Assembly: GCA_017354895.1 (NCBI GenBank)
Contig: CP071497.1
Coordinates: forward strand, 3,844,001 to 3,908,000
From: Podospora comata
Lineage: Eukaryota > Ascomycota > Sordariomycetes > Sordariales > Podosporaceae
Direction of reading: 5' to 3'
DNA: 64,000 nucleotides
Part shown: in pieces, positions 43,775-55,000 of the stretch
Layout: every line of letters starts with the position of its first letter
Position numbering within the stretch: position 1 is the stretch's first letter
The notes under the pieces: generated by a model
The model's input: only the letters and a program-made list of their open reading frames with translations
Databases searched by the model: none
What the model was told of the DNA's origin: nothing
Program-made: the position numbers and the translations under genes

Positions 43775-45855
43775 CTAGTCCTCACTCTTCCCATCATCAT
43801 CATCCTCCTCAACAACAGTAACATCCCTCTTCTTCCCCTCCTGCTTCAACGACACCTCCACCCCCCCATAACTCTTCTTAATCTCATACTTGCCCCCCCA
43901 AACCAGATCCTTCGCCACAATCTCCCTCGTGCGCCCCAAGCTCTCAATAGCAGCAATCCGATCAATAGTAGCCTGCAAATGCTCCCTAAACCCGGGCTGC
44001 GCCACAATCTCCCTGAACGCAATATGCATCGGCACACTGCTCGCCCTCACCTCGGCCTTGCTCGTAATGCTAAACAGATTCAACCTATCCAAGGCCCTGA
44101 CAAAATCCGCCCTCGTCATGATCTCCTGCGCGATATGGAGAGGGTAGCTAGGCAGGATATGGCCCTTTGCGGGATCATACGTCTCCTCCATCTCCTCCTC
44201 CTTATCCACAAGCGCCGTGGCGAGAACCACCGCAGCAGCCGCCCACTTCTGCTGGTCCATCACGTCGTCATCCATCTCCTCGCCCAAAATCCAGCATTGG
44301 TTCAAAAACCAGGTTTTTTCCACTCGCTTGATCTCCTCGCAGGTAGCGAGCATGTCTTGTGATTTCGCCACCCTGTTGAGGAAGTTGAGGCGCCCGCCGA
44401 CACGGTCGTAAATCTCCTCTAGGATTTCGCTCGACGGGACCTCAGAAAAGTATCTCCTGCGGTAGTTTTTCAGCGCGGCAATAGCCTGGTGCTTGGGCAG
44501 GTCAAGGACCGTCAGCACGGCCATCCTGGTGGAAAGCTGCTTCAGTCTCTCATAAACCCAGTAGTCGTCGCTGTTGAAGACCATAGTAACAAGATTAGAC
44601 GCAGCCCACTGCTCCGCCCGCTGCTGAAGCAGTTCAATCAGGTCCTTCCCGTCATCATCGTCCCGGATGAGGTGCATTTGGTTAATGATAATCACCAGCG
44701 GCCTGCCCACCCTTGCCCGTCTTTTGAGCGCGACTTTTTCAACCTTGTTGAGGGCGCGTTCAATGTCGAGGAGGGCGGTGGTGTCACGGGGCCCGCGCTC
44801 GGAGAAGTAACTCCCCATGTAATCTTCGTGGAATTCATAGTCTAGCGCCTTGCCGAGGCGGATGCGAAAGATTTCGAGGTCGGCGTGGGCTTCAAACATG
44901 GCCACGCCGTCGCCGTCGATCTTGCGCATCGCTTCGAGGAGCATGGAGGATTTGCCGGTGCCTTTTTCTCCGATGAAGAGGTGGTAGTGGCCTACCTCCT
45001 TGCCGGCGACGATTTCGTCCACGATGGACTGCTCGGGGCGCTCGATCCAGTGGGTTGCCGCGGCGGTTTTGGAGAGGGGGAGGTCTTTGCCTATGGCGGC
45101 TAGGTCAAGGACGGGATCGCCGGGTTCGAAGGCGTTGGACATTTTTTTGAGCACAAAGTACTTGTAGGATTTGTGGTAGGTGTAGGCTGCGAGGGCGAAG
45201 CCGGTGCCGAGGACGAGGATGGAGGCTAGGGAGGTGGCGGCGGACTCGAGCATCTTGTACCATATGGAGGGTTCGTGGCGGTGATCGTCATCTGGGGGGG
45301 CATTGTGTTAGTATCGAGCGTCTACTCCGTGATGGTGTTTTGGCGGGATAGCATTGAGGATGTTGTAAGTGAGAGCCCCGTAGGGGAAATGTTGGATTTA
45401 AGGGTGGATCCCTGCACCAGTCCCGACCCCTGGATGTTGCGTCATTCTGATCATCCCAAGCTCTCGGGTCCCTGATAGATATGCCCATGATTGGGTCAAT
45501 TGTCGGCGCGTTCCTGAAGCTCTCGAGATATCTCACGCGAGCTCAGGTACCTACGTCATTCCAGTCGCGAGATGCCCCAAGTGCACGCAAACCACCAAAA
45601 TAAAAGAACTGAAAATAACGTACCATTGCATTTGTCTTTATCCTTGGAATAATGTCTCCTTTCCTGTCGTGGTCCAGGTTGCGGCGTCCAATGTATCCTT
45701 CTCAACGTCGTGGGTGGTGGTGGTGGTGGTGGTGCGCTCCTCTCATTTGGTATCCTTGGCCCACGAGCCCAAAGCCCCCTTTGTGCTGCCACCGCTGCTG
45801 GCCCACCCGAATATCCACGGGATGCCAACCGGCTCCCTGCCCGTATTAGACCCAT
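43775..45855 (-). CDS. Mitochondrial membrane P-loop (AAA-type) protein
   Basis: 582-residue protein of a fungal P-loop NTPase group without a known role. Exon 1 is 45855-45624 and exon 2 45291-43775; the 332-nt intron is long for this window, but joining gives exact phase and a sensible protein. Exon 1 encodes a basic presequence, MGLIRAGSRLASRGYSG, predicting mitochondrial import. A membrane segment follows at about residues 101-117 (ILVLGTGFALAAYTY). Walker A is GEKGTGKSS, residues 185-193. The Walker B position reads PLVIIINQMHLI: Asn281-Gln282 stand where Asp-Glu is usual. QQRAEQWAASNLVTMVFNSD is a well-conserved block by memory. A start at 45253 would lose the presequence and is rejected. 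The tail is very acidic. Confidence 0.82.
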
Positions 45856-48000
45856 ATGTGGTGATTATCGGCGTTTCCCTTTTGGCGAAGAGAGTTTTAA
45901 AAGAAATAAATGGCGAATAGAAGTCCGGAAAGACAAGAAGTGAAAACGGTGGGAAGATGTATCAACACCCAAGCAACGACCCAAAGGAAAAAAGTGGTGG
46001 CTCCCTCACTGCCCGCGGCAGTTGGGCTTTTGCTAGCTGCAAGAAACAATGATAGCGCCTGAGCTAGACCGGGATGTCGCTACCGGCGGGGCGGGAGTGA
46101 TCGATGTGAGGATTCGGAAAATGTGGCTGTACAAACAGGAAAATATGGGGGTTGAAGTGAGTGAGTGACTTTGACGATGGCTGATGATATCAGGTAACAC
46201 CAAAAGGAAAAATTCGGGAAATGGAGTTCAACGAGTGGATAGCGGGATCGCCAAGAACAAACAGAAAAAAGCAGAATAAAAAACAAAGCCAATTGTCAAA
46301 ATCTCCAACAAGGGATCTCGTGAGTTTGTGAAGGTGTGTTGTTTGTCTCTCTCAAAAAGAGGGAGAGGGAAAAGAAAGGGGAGCATTGAGCACGGGACAA
46401 GGGACGGAGACGCGATAATCGGAAAGCTATCTAGGGTTACAGCGGTGACATCAATTTCTGGGCAGGCAAAAGGGTGGTCAATTCGCGTTGGCTGTCCCTT
46501 CTGCCGGCAGGCCCAGAGGGAGGGCAGACGGCGAAACACAGCACCCCGAAACTTGACGCCGTTCCCACAAATAGCGTAGCGGTCGCTGAATTGGCGGGCC
46601 CGATAACCCACAAGCTCACCAAGCTCACCAACAAGCTCAGCTGAGGGATTTCGATGGACAGGGACCGACTGCAGTAAGAAGCTTGGCAATGCGGGGGGTC
46701 CATTTTTTGGTGCTTGTGTTTCTGGAGGCCGCACGTCGGGGCCAGACCACGTGGGTTTGGAATGGGTGTTGAGCATGTGCCACTGCCTGCCGGCTGGTTG
46801 TCAGCTGCCAAAGCTGCCCCTGAACCCCTGAATTCAACGACATCTCAACCTGACGGCGATGAGCACTTCGATGAAGGGGCATAATGTTGTTGGAGAAAGC
46901 ATACGTGGTGTTTATTTGGTTACTGGCGGCTCTCCAAATGCCAGTGACAGCAAAACCGGAACTGCAAGAGAGGATAGAAGGGAAGCTTTCTCTTCTGAAC
47001 AAAATCTACTTGCTCTCCCCCACCAAGAAAAGCTCGATGACATCCCCCACAGCAACAAGTCCCGCAAATACTTGGAGTAACATAATGCCGTTGTTTCCTC
47101 TTCTCAGAATGTGCCTGCTGACCCCGAGGCGGAACCACCTGGCTTACACCAGATAAGTGACAACCTCCACGCAGCATGCTCGAAACACTGGGAGACCAGA
47201 GGCTCAAGCACCTCCCATGCTATGCGCAACCTGTGGGATGTGCTACTACTATGTCTCTGTCGAATTCTCCGGAAATACTGTGTTTTTCCTTTGTATTTGC
47301 CATATCTGAGAGACGTGTAGACCAGAGGATGCCGTTCCTTCCAATATTGACGATTCCCAGCCATTAAATACCGTGGAAAAAGCCCTACAATCGCAACCCT
47401 CAAGGTAAACAATGGAAAGAGCGATCTGAATAGCCTCCTGGACCGTGCGTCCGGCCATCGAGGTGCGCGGCTTTCCATGTCTCTTGACAGAAAATCTCAC
47501 GACTTTTGTTCTTAGTCTTCCTCAACTCCACCGATCAAATCGCCTGCTCTCGCCGCTGCTCTCGCCGCTGCTCTCCGACCCCCGGCGCCCGCGAACGAAC
47601 TGGCATCTCGCCAGCAAACGAGAGGAGTATGGTATGTGACATTTCCAATATCTCATCCTTTTTCCCATCGCCAGCGTTGTTCAGATTGCTTGTGTGGTGT
47701 GGTCGCTGCTGGCTCACAAGTGCGGGTTCGATGGCGGCCATCCCACTTTCAAAATCGATCACTCAGTGATGTCTCTTTTTTGGACATTTTTGTGCGTTTT
47801 TGGAAAGAGTTGTTGCGGACGTTTTGCTCCGGGGATGGGTGGCCTGGCCTGATATTTCAGACACTGGGGTTTGGCAGTTGCTGGGCCTTGTGCTTGGGAG
47901 GGAGATTAACTCGTGAAAGGGCTCACTTGGGCAAGTGCTTAAGTTGTTGAGTTTCCCAAGAAACTTTGGCTTACTCCCATACCCCCTTTTGCTTGTTTAC
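45856..48000. other. Gene-poor stretch
   Basis: 2.1 kb without a supported gene. Holds the promoter of the mitochondrial P-loop gene. Open frames such as 46228-46776 minus show no family signs. Small direct repeats of caagctcac near 46610-46640. From about 47970 the plus strand becomes strikingly G-poor. Confidence 0.55.
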
Positions 48001-48666
48001 TGACAAGAATTCACCCGAGTTACCTTACCTTCTTATCCACTTACAAGCACTTCTTTTCACATCAACCTCATTCATCTGCCTTCATCCTACTTCAGCATAC
48101 CCCCAATCTACCTCAGTCTTTTCTTTCTTTTATCCCAACTCTCGAGAGACTCTACACCATCCTCTTCCATTATTATGATCATCTTCACCAACTCTATCCC
48201 AACAATGGCCATTCCTTATCCCACGTTTCTACACCCTTCACCTCATTCTTCTACACGATCCTGCCCAACTTCTCACACGCCCAATACTGGCTGTTCAACA
48301 CTAACATGTCAACTTCATAGTACCAGAACACATTTTGTCCAGATTCACACCTCAACCCGCACCTCAAACTCATCACCTTCTCACCAACCTTCGAACATCT
48401 TTGGCAGACACTCACCTCACTTTCCTCCTTCCAAAACCTCCTTATCCTGCCTGATCACAGCCACAAAGACTACACTCCTACTTCAAAATCACACAACTCG
48501 TTTCCCCAATCCAAAGCCCCAAACTTACTTCCCATTAAGCTTGTTCATAATCAACAAAACCCCTCAGCATTTACAACACCATCCTTTGCTATTTTCTCAA
48601 ACCTCACTTTCACCCCAACCCCTAAACCTGGTGATGGTTCCTCAAAGCTAACAAGTCACAGTCACA
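48001..48666 (+). promoter_or_regulatory. G-depleted 5' leader/promoter region of the following gene
   Basis: I count 48 G in 48001-48660 (660 bases, about 7%), with C about 40% in the two lines I counted (48061-48120 and 48361-48420). The asymmetry ends at the ATG at 48667. Because TGA and TAG need G, the region stays open for 158 codons (48175-48651); that frame is not considered a gene. Confidence 0.65.
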
Positions 48667-50188
48667 ATGGAAACAGGAAACTGGAGCGAGGAAGGCGCAG
48701 CGAGCGGTAGCTCCTCTGCCTTCAGCTGGCTGGACGAGCTGGCCAAAAAGGCCTGGCTTAACGAGGAGGCAGAAGAAGACCTGGGGGTCCACGGTGACGG
48801 TTTGGTCAGCGAAAGCTGGCCTTTCCCTGCCGTGGAGGCTGCGAGGCCACTCCCGTGTCTGCCCTCCACGGCGTTCGCGGGCCAACAGAGCCGGCGGCGG
48901 CAGCCTCGCTTCCAGCCGACACTCTCTGTGGTCCGGGACCTGTCACCGGCCCCACCCCCGCCGATTCCAAGCTGCGCTCTGCCCCCGCCTCCGACGATGT
49001 CTGTCGTCGGCCAGGCAGAGGAAAGCTTGGACCGGTTGGGCCCGGTTGACAAGGGCAAAGGTAAGGCAGTGGACGAGGAGCAGCCGGCTGGGAGACCCAC
49101 CTTCCAGCAGACGGTGGCCGCAGCACCCACATCTTCTCCCTCCCAGGCACCGCCAATTCCACGGCTGCCCTCACCATTGCCTTCCTTTGTGTGCCGTATG
49201 TTGGAGACTTCTGCCCCCCCTCGCTTGGCCGACCGCCCGCTGCATCCCGATCTCCTCAGAGAGAGGGTGCCGGTCGCAACTGCCTCACCGCGTGAGTTTA
49301 CATTCTATCTCTCAGTTCTCTGGGGCTTTATCACTGACTTTCTGCGTAGCAACTTCGGCCCCGACTCTGCCTGTGCCGCGAACCAGGCCACCCATCCCAC
49401 AGCTCCCGCCATTCGTCCACTCTCCTTCGCCAACCAAGAGAGCCTCAACCACACCAATGGCGCCGACAGAGAGGCCAGTCACACCTCTGCAAGTCGCTCA
49501 GCCAGAGCTCAAGAGTCGCTGGAGCCCCTCGCCTCCTCCCTCACCGACCAAGGTTCAAAAGCTCATGAAGGCAATGAGCTTCGCAAGTTTGAGATCCCAA
49601 AAATCGAAAACCAGTCTTCGCGAGCAGTCGAGTTCCTCCTCTGTTCCTCCGGTTCCTGATCTCCCTCCGACGACTCCTGACACTACAAAACGCAAGTCCG
49701 ATCGATCAAGTGCAAGCACAAAGAAGAGCTTTGGTTCTTTCGGCAAAAGCTCTTTGGGCGGAGGTAGCTCGTCCTCCCAAAAGTCCAATTGGGTGGCAGC
49801 AGCATTCGGCCGTGATTCCTCCTCCATCACACGTCCAAAAACTGCTTCTGGAAGGACCGAGAGAAGCTCGACAACAGAGAGAAGCTCCGGCAGCAGTTTG
49901 ATGAGCTCGGCGTTGAGCAGACAAGCAAGCACGATCACCCCAGAGAGACCACAGGCTGGACTGTCGTCTTTGCCTCTTCTTCCAGCAGCTTCTACTTTCC
50001 ACCCCGAACCCCCCTCCGCTACTCACATAGTTCCACCAATGCCACCTGTGCCTCAGTCTCCTCCCCACCCTTCGGATCTGCACAGAAAGATCTCCATGCC
50101 GAGCATGTTCCTGCGGAAAAAGAAGTCGAGCTTGAACAAGAAAGAGGACCCTCAAGAGAATAAGGGTGAAGACGAGGAGGACAAATGA
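48667..50188 (+). CDS. Pro/Ser-rich disordered protein, family not recognised
   Basis: 487 residues in two exons, 48667-49291 and 49350-50188; the 58-nt intron has gtgagt and gcgtag ends and keeps phase. A possibly helical N-terminus contains SWLDELAKKAWLNEEAEEDL. The rest is Pro/Ser/Thr-rich with blocks such as PIPRLPSPLPSF and SPSPPPSPTKVQKLMKAMSF, repeated ERSSTTERSS, and a Lys/Glu-rich end. Multiple PxxP stretches suggest SH3 binding, possibly a signalling or cytoskeletal adaptor (inference only). No domain found. Without splicing, the first frame stops at 49659, so the intron is needed to reach the long second frame. Confidence 0.75.
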
Positions 50189-52015
50189 GGGAGATACTAA
50201 TCCTTCAAACTATTACTGGCTAATTTGAATAACCCAATAATTACTACAAGGTCACGACCAACGACCGTATGCCACACAGGGCAATTTACGATTCAACACC
50301 GCCGACCGCCGTCTTCAACAACACGCAAGTCTTCATACAACAAGTCCAGTATGTCGTTGACTTCATCTCCTTTCACATTGAACATTTCCTATTCTTGATT
50401 CTCCTTCTATTTCACTACTGTCGCGTTTTTCTTTTCTTTTTCTCAATTTCGGTCTGCATTTCGAATGCGGCGTTTGGCACACAGGACATTCGCCCAGGGA
50501 TAGAAGACTTCTACCCCTTTATACTTGTACCAGAAGTTCCCGGTACGAGGGATCAAAGCAGCATCCATGATACCCCCATCGTTCAGCTTACGGCATAAAT
50601 AAGTCTCAACGAACATGGTTTAGAGAGATGATATACCCTGAGATACCCATCCGCATTTCATTACGGTCAAACGGAGCATCACCACGGAAGTATCACCATG
50701 GAGGCATACAGTACTCAGAAAACATGGTTCATCACCAGATACCCGGTATTTCAGGCGTTAGCACTGGTAGGCGGCATCACCAGCGAGGAAATACAGTACT
50801 TACAGGGCTATGGTTGCATTGACACGGCGTCAGGGCGAGGTGGATCACAAAAAGGGGCATGAACAAAGGCGTGCAGGATTGGGAGGAAAAGTCATTTTGC
50901 TTTGCATTTACATGTTTGGGGTTTGATAAGGGGTTACGATCATTGCTGGCATGGGTTTTGTGTATTTTGGCATTCACAAGGGAAGGGTGACGGTGTATGA
51001 GAACGGTTACGGATGAATTCAGATATTTTGGGGCTCTGAGACATGGACTTTTGTGCATGTGAGATGCGTGAGGTATGTTGCTGTCTACGAGCTGTGCTCT
51101 GTGTGTGAGCCGTAGCTCTGTGTAGGGTATGTCTCCTGTTCACAGAGATGTTATTCAATGCAACGAAGGATGTGGTAACCTCGGCTTTTAATCTCATGTA
51201 GGTGAACGTCTCACCATCTCGACCTTGTATCTGACCTTCTTGTCCTTATTACTGTTTAGTCTTTTCACCATCGCAGTCAAAGCTTTAGGTAGGTAGCTAA
51301 AAGATGATATTGTGCATCCTTGGAATCGATAGCTCAGGCAGGTGACAGTCAAAGTTGGGACCGTGGACGCCAACAGCTGAAATAGCTGAGATGGCAGCTT
51401 TGGATCAAGTAGACTGGGGGATTAGAAAGCTCAAACATTGCTGAATCCTGCTTGGATAGATGGGCGTTGAAGGTCCATGTTACTTAAGTCGACCATAAGG
51501 TAGGTCAGACAAGACTCTGCGCAACACCAGGAGAGGAGAAATCGAAGAGATATGCTGCATAACCCCAACCTGTTGTTTTTCCACTTGGATTTTGACCCTT
51601 TGCATCTGCTGACTTTTGATGCACGACTCAAAAGTTTAACATCACACGTCCGTTTGCTCAATTGTCGAGGAAGTGGGAGGTGGTGGTCGGAGTCTGAGCT
51701 CAAAAGCCTAGAAACCAACAGCTAACCCCAACCCTAGGTACCTGGTCAACGCGTCGGTGGCTGTTGACCCACCAACGCGTGCAATCGTTTGCCAAAAAAA
51801 AATTTAGGCTCCCAAGAAGACCTACCCGGCACCCCACATGGACCAACTGCGCCCTCAACCTTCTATCGCAAAAACCCCTGCGGACTGTCCCAATTCTTCC
51901 ATGCAGAAAAAACGACTCCACAAACCATGCAAGATTTGCGCCGGCGCTCTCCAGCAAACTGAAACTCTGGGTCTGGATTGATTCTCCTCCCTCCAACTCG
52001 GCGGCTGCCCGCCGA
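50189..52015. other. Intergenic ahead of the Reb1-like gene
   Basis: 1.8 kb without a supported gene. The 50269-50598 plus frame (109 codons) lacks any recognisable feature. Two ACGCGT words close to the next gene (51749-51754 and 51775-51780) flank a stretch likely to be its promoter. Confidence 0.55.
51749..51780. promoter_or_regulatory. Pair of ACGCGT elements upstream of the Reb1-like gene
   Basis: Two caACGCGT words 26 bases apart (51749-51754, 51775-51780). They bracket the first in-frame ATG (51764), which argues that this ATG lies in the promoter and that translation starts later. Confidence 0.45.
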
Positions 52016-55000
52016 ATGACAATGGGTCAAGAACAGAGCGCTCCTCGCGAGAACGACGACGACAACACGGACATCCAAAGCGGCCGCTCATCCCCACTTC
52101 CCCGCTGGGACCACCCGGAAAACCAGGAGCAAGTAGAACGGCAACACGCGGCTCCTACCGAGCCGCTCCCCGAGACCGAGCCCCCTCCCGAGGCGAGCAA
52201 GAAAGAGAAGAAGAAGAAGAAAAAGAAGAAGGATCGCGAGAGGAGCGTTAGGGAAGTTATGGACTCACCGGGCCGATCTCTGTCGCAGCTGACGCCGCTG
52301 AAGAGGAAGAAGACGCGTCCTCCGTCTTTGGGGAATGTCGAGAATGTTGGTCAGAGCCCGGATGGTGGTGGGTCGGCGAGGCGGAAGTTGAAGAAGTCGA
52401 AGCGGATGTCGTTGGGGACGATTTTGAATGACAATGCCGATGCTGTTGAGAACAATGACAGTCAGGACTCGTTTGTTCCCCAGCCGACGCTTCCAGAGCT
52501 CGAATCTGAGCCTCGGCTTGAGAATAATGAGGAAGAGGACGAGGGAATGGAGGATGCTATGGCTTCTCAACGGCGCAAATCGAGTAGCAAGAAGAAGGAC
52601 AGGAACAAGAAGGCTGAGCCGGAACCAGAGCCGGAACCAGAGCCAGAGGTGGAACCAGAGCCGGAGCCGGGGCCAGAGCAAGAGCAAGAGTCAGTGCCAG
52701 AGGTGGGACCGGCCCCTGAAGCCGCCGCCGTGGAGGATGATATGGAATTGGACGAAGCTGAGGAGGATCTTGCCAACCTGAAGACTGAACGCCCGGATCA
52801 CGATTCTGACGATGATGTCGACATGGAGGACGGTTCGGCAGCACGATCCCAGCACGTTTCCGAGACACCCGCCCCTCAAGAGGAAGAGGCGGAATCGCCT
52901 ACTTCGCCCATCGTGCACGTTAAGTCCGAGCCAGGGGTGTATGACGAAGACGAGGACATGTCGAGGCTTGGGCAGGGAGATTCCACGGACGAAGAAGAGT
53001 CACCTGTGCCAACCAAGACCGAGAGACTGCAAAGGGTGATGGATGAAGCACAGTCTGCCTACGACTCTGAGTATATCGAGACGGATGGCAGCAACGAAAG
53101 AAGTCAGAGGTTCGCGACTCAGGTTTCGCCCGCTCTGGACCATGAAGAGGCTACGCCGTCGGAAGATGAGGTAATGCAGAATGTGAAGTCTGCGCCGGAG
53201 GAGGATGAGGAGGAGATGAACGGGACACCGGCGAGTGAGGCCAGCCCTGCTCAGGCGCTTAAGGCTGCGCCTGAGAGTGAGGATGAGGAGGAGGGAACAC
53301 CAGAGAGCGAGGCCGAGGAGGAGCAGGTATTGAAGGCCGAGGAGGAAGAAAGCGAGGTAGACGACGAAGAGCCGGTTAATGACCCCCTCGAAGACAGTGC
53401 GGACGAGGAGGAGGTAAGCGAGGAGAGGTTCTCCGAAATCCCCGAAAGCGACATTGAACAACCAGAAATGCAGCACGAGGAACCGGGAGTCGAACCACCG
53501 TCGGAAGCTGGGAATGTGCCGACCAGTCAGAGCGAGCAAGCTCATGTCAATGGGACCACCGTTCAATCTTCACCAGATCTTGGCGGCGACGATGTTGCTT
53601 ATGCGGCTTCGCCATCACCCCCTCCCCCCTCATCTGCCAGGGCCCGTTCTTCCACGAAACGTAAGGTGAAACGTGCTTTCAATCCCGACGCCCCCGTCAG
53701 CGAGCCAGACGCACAGCCGGAGACATCCTCAGCTCGCCCCCAAAAGAAGCGTAAATCAAGAGATCAACCAGAGGAGCCTGAGGAGGAAGAGAAACCTGAG
53801 GAGCCCGAGGAGGAGCCCGAGGAGGAAGAAGCTCCTGCTCCCACCCCAGCACCCAAGAAGAAAAGGTCCAAGAAGATTCGCGAAGTTCTTCAAGAGCAAG
53901 AGGGCGGCGAGATCGACGAGGAGGTCCCCGCTGCCTCTACACCTGCCCCAAAGCAGAAGAAGACACCAAGGTCAAAGAAGTCGAAGAAGGCGGCCTCCGA
54001 GGAACAAGAAGAGAAACTCGATAAGCACGGTTACGCTACTGGGAGACTTACTGCTGTTGAAGAAGATAAGGTCACCAAAGCAGTGAACAAGTTTCGCAAG
54101 GACGAGGGCCTAACCCAGGCTGAAATCAACAGGATCATCCAAGAAAACCCTGCCGTAGCCGTGCACAATGCCAAGGGTGCCCCGACATTGCATGCCGCTC
54201 TTTGGACCGCTGTGTGCGACGCGTGCCCTTCAAGATCACGGTTGAAGCTGCAGAAGTTTTGCAGACGAAAATTCCACAACTTTGTGGCACGTGGTCAGTG
54301 GACTGCTGAACAGGATGAGGAGCTACAGGAAATGATGAAGATTCACGGCAACAAGTGGACAGTCATCGGAGGTCTGATCAACAGACATCCCCAGGATGTT
54401 CGTGACAGGTGGAGAGACTATATCGTTTGCCGGGACAAAGTAGTGAAGCATGACTGGAGCAACGAGGAGGAGGCGAAGCTCACCCAAGCAGTCAAGGAGG
54501 CCGTCGACAAGATTCGGAAAGACCTCATCTCGAGGGGGGAGGACGAAGGACAAGCCGAGAGCCTGGTCAACTGGCAGGCTATCAGCGAGGCGATGGGCCG
54601 GACGAGAAACCGACTTCAGTGCATGGAGAAGTGGAAGAGAATACTCAAAGCTGAGCCGATTGCGGACCGGGACAGGGTCATCACCTTGCTCCCTGATACT
54701 GACAACTGGAGAGTGAAACTGGCTCGCCAAGATTTGACCAAGATTACACCAGCTGAGAAATACAGATTGGCCTGCGTCATCCGCGATGGCTGCACGGAAA
54801 CCGAGCGGGAGATCGACTGGAAGAAGATTACCGAGAGGATCTTCAAGGACAAGTATCAGCGTCAAGCCCTGGTTGTTATCTGGGGCCGGTTGAGGTCGTC
54901 GGTGCCACACCATGGGGATAAGACCGTTCATGAATGCGCGCAGCATATTGTTGATAGGTATGAGGAAGAGGGAGGATTTGGGGACAGCTACGGCAACTAC

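Noticed and set aside
45253-45290. ATG at 45253 as the start of the mitochondrial P-loop protein
   Set aside because: The frame continues upstream to an acceptor that joins, in phase, an exon encoding a classic mitochondrial presequence.
48175-48651. 158-codon open frame ahead of the Pro/Ser-rich gene
   Set aside because: The stretch is almost free of G, so TGA and TAG cannot occur; the Ser/Thr/His/Pro translation is what such composition gives.
50269-50598. 109-codon open frame
   Set aside because: Lies in the 3' side of the previous gene, T-rich, no recognisable motif and no splice partners.
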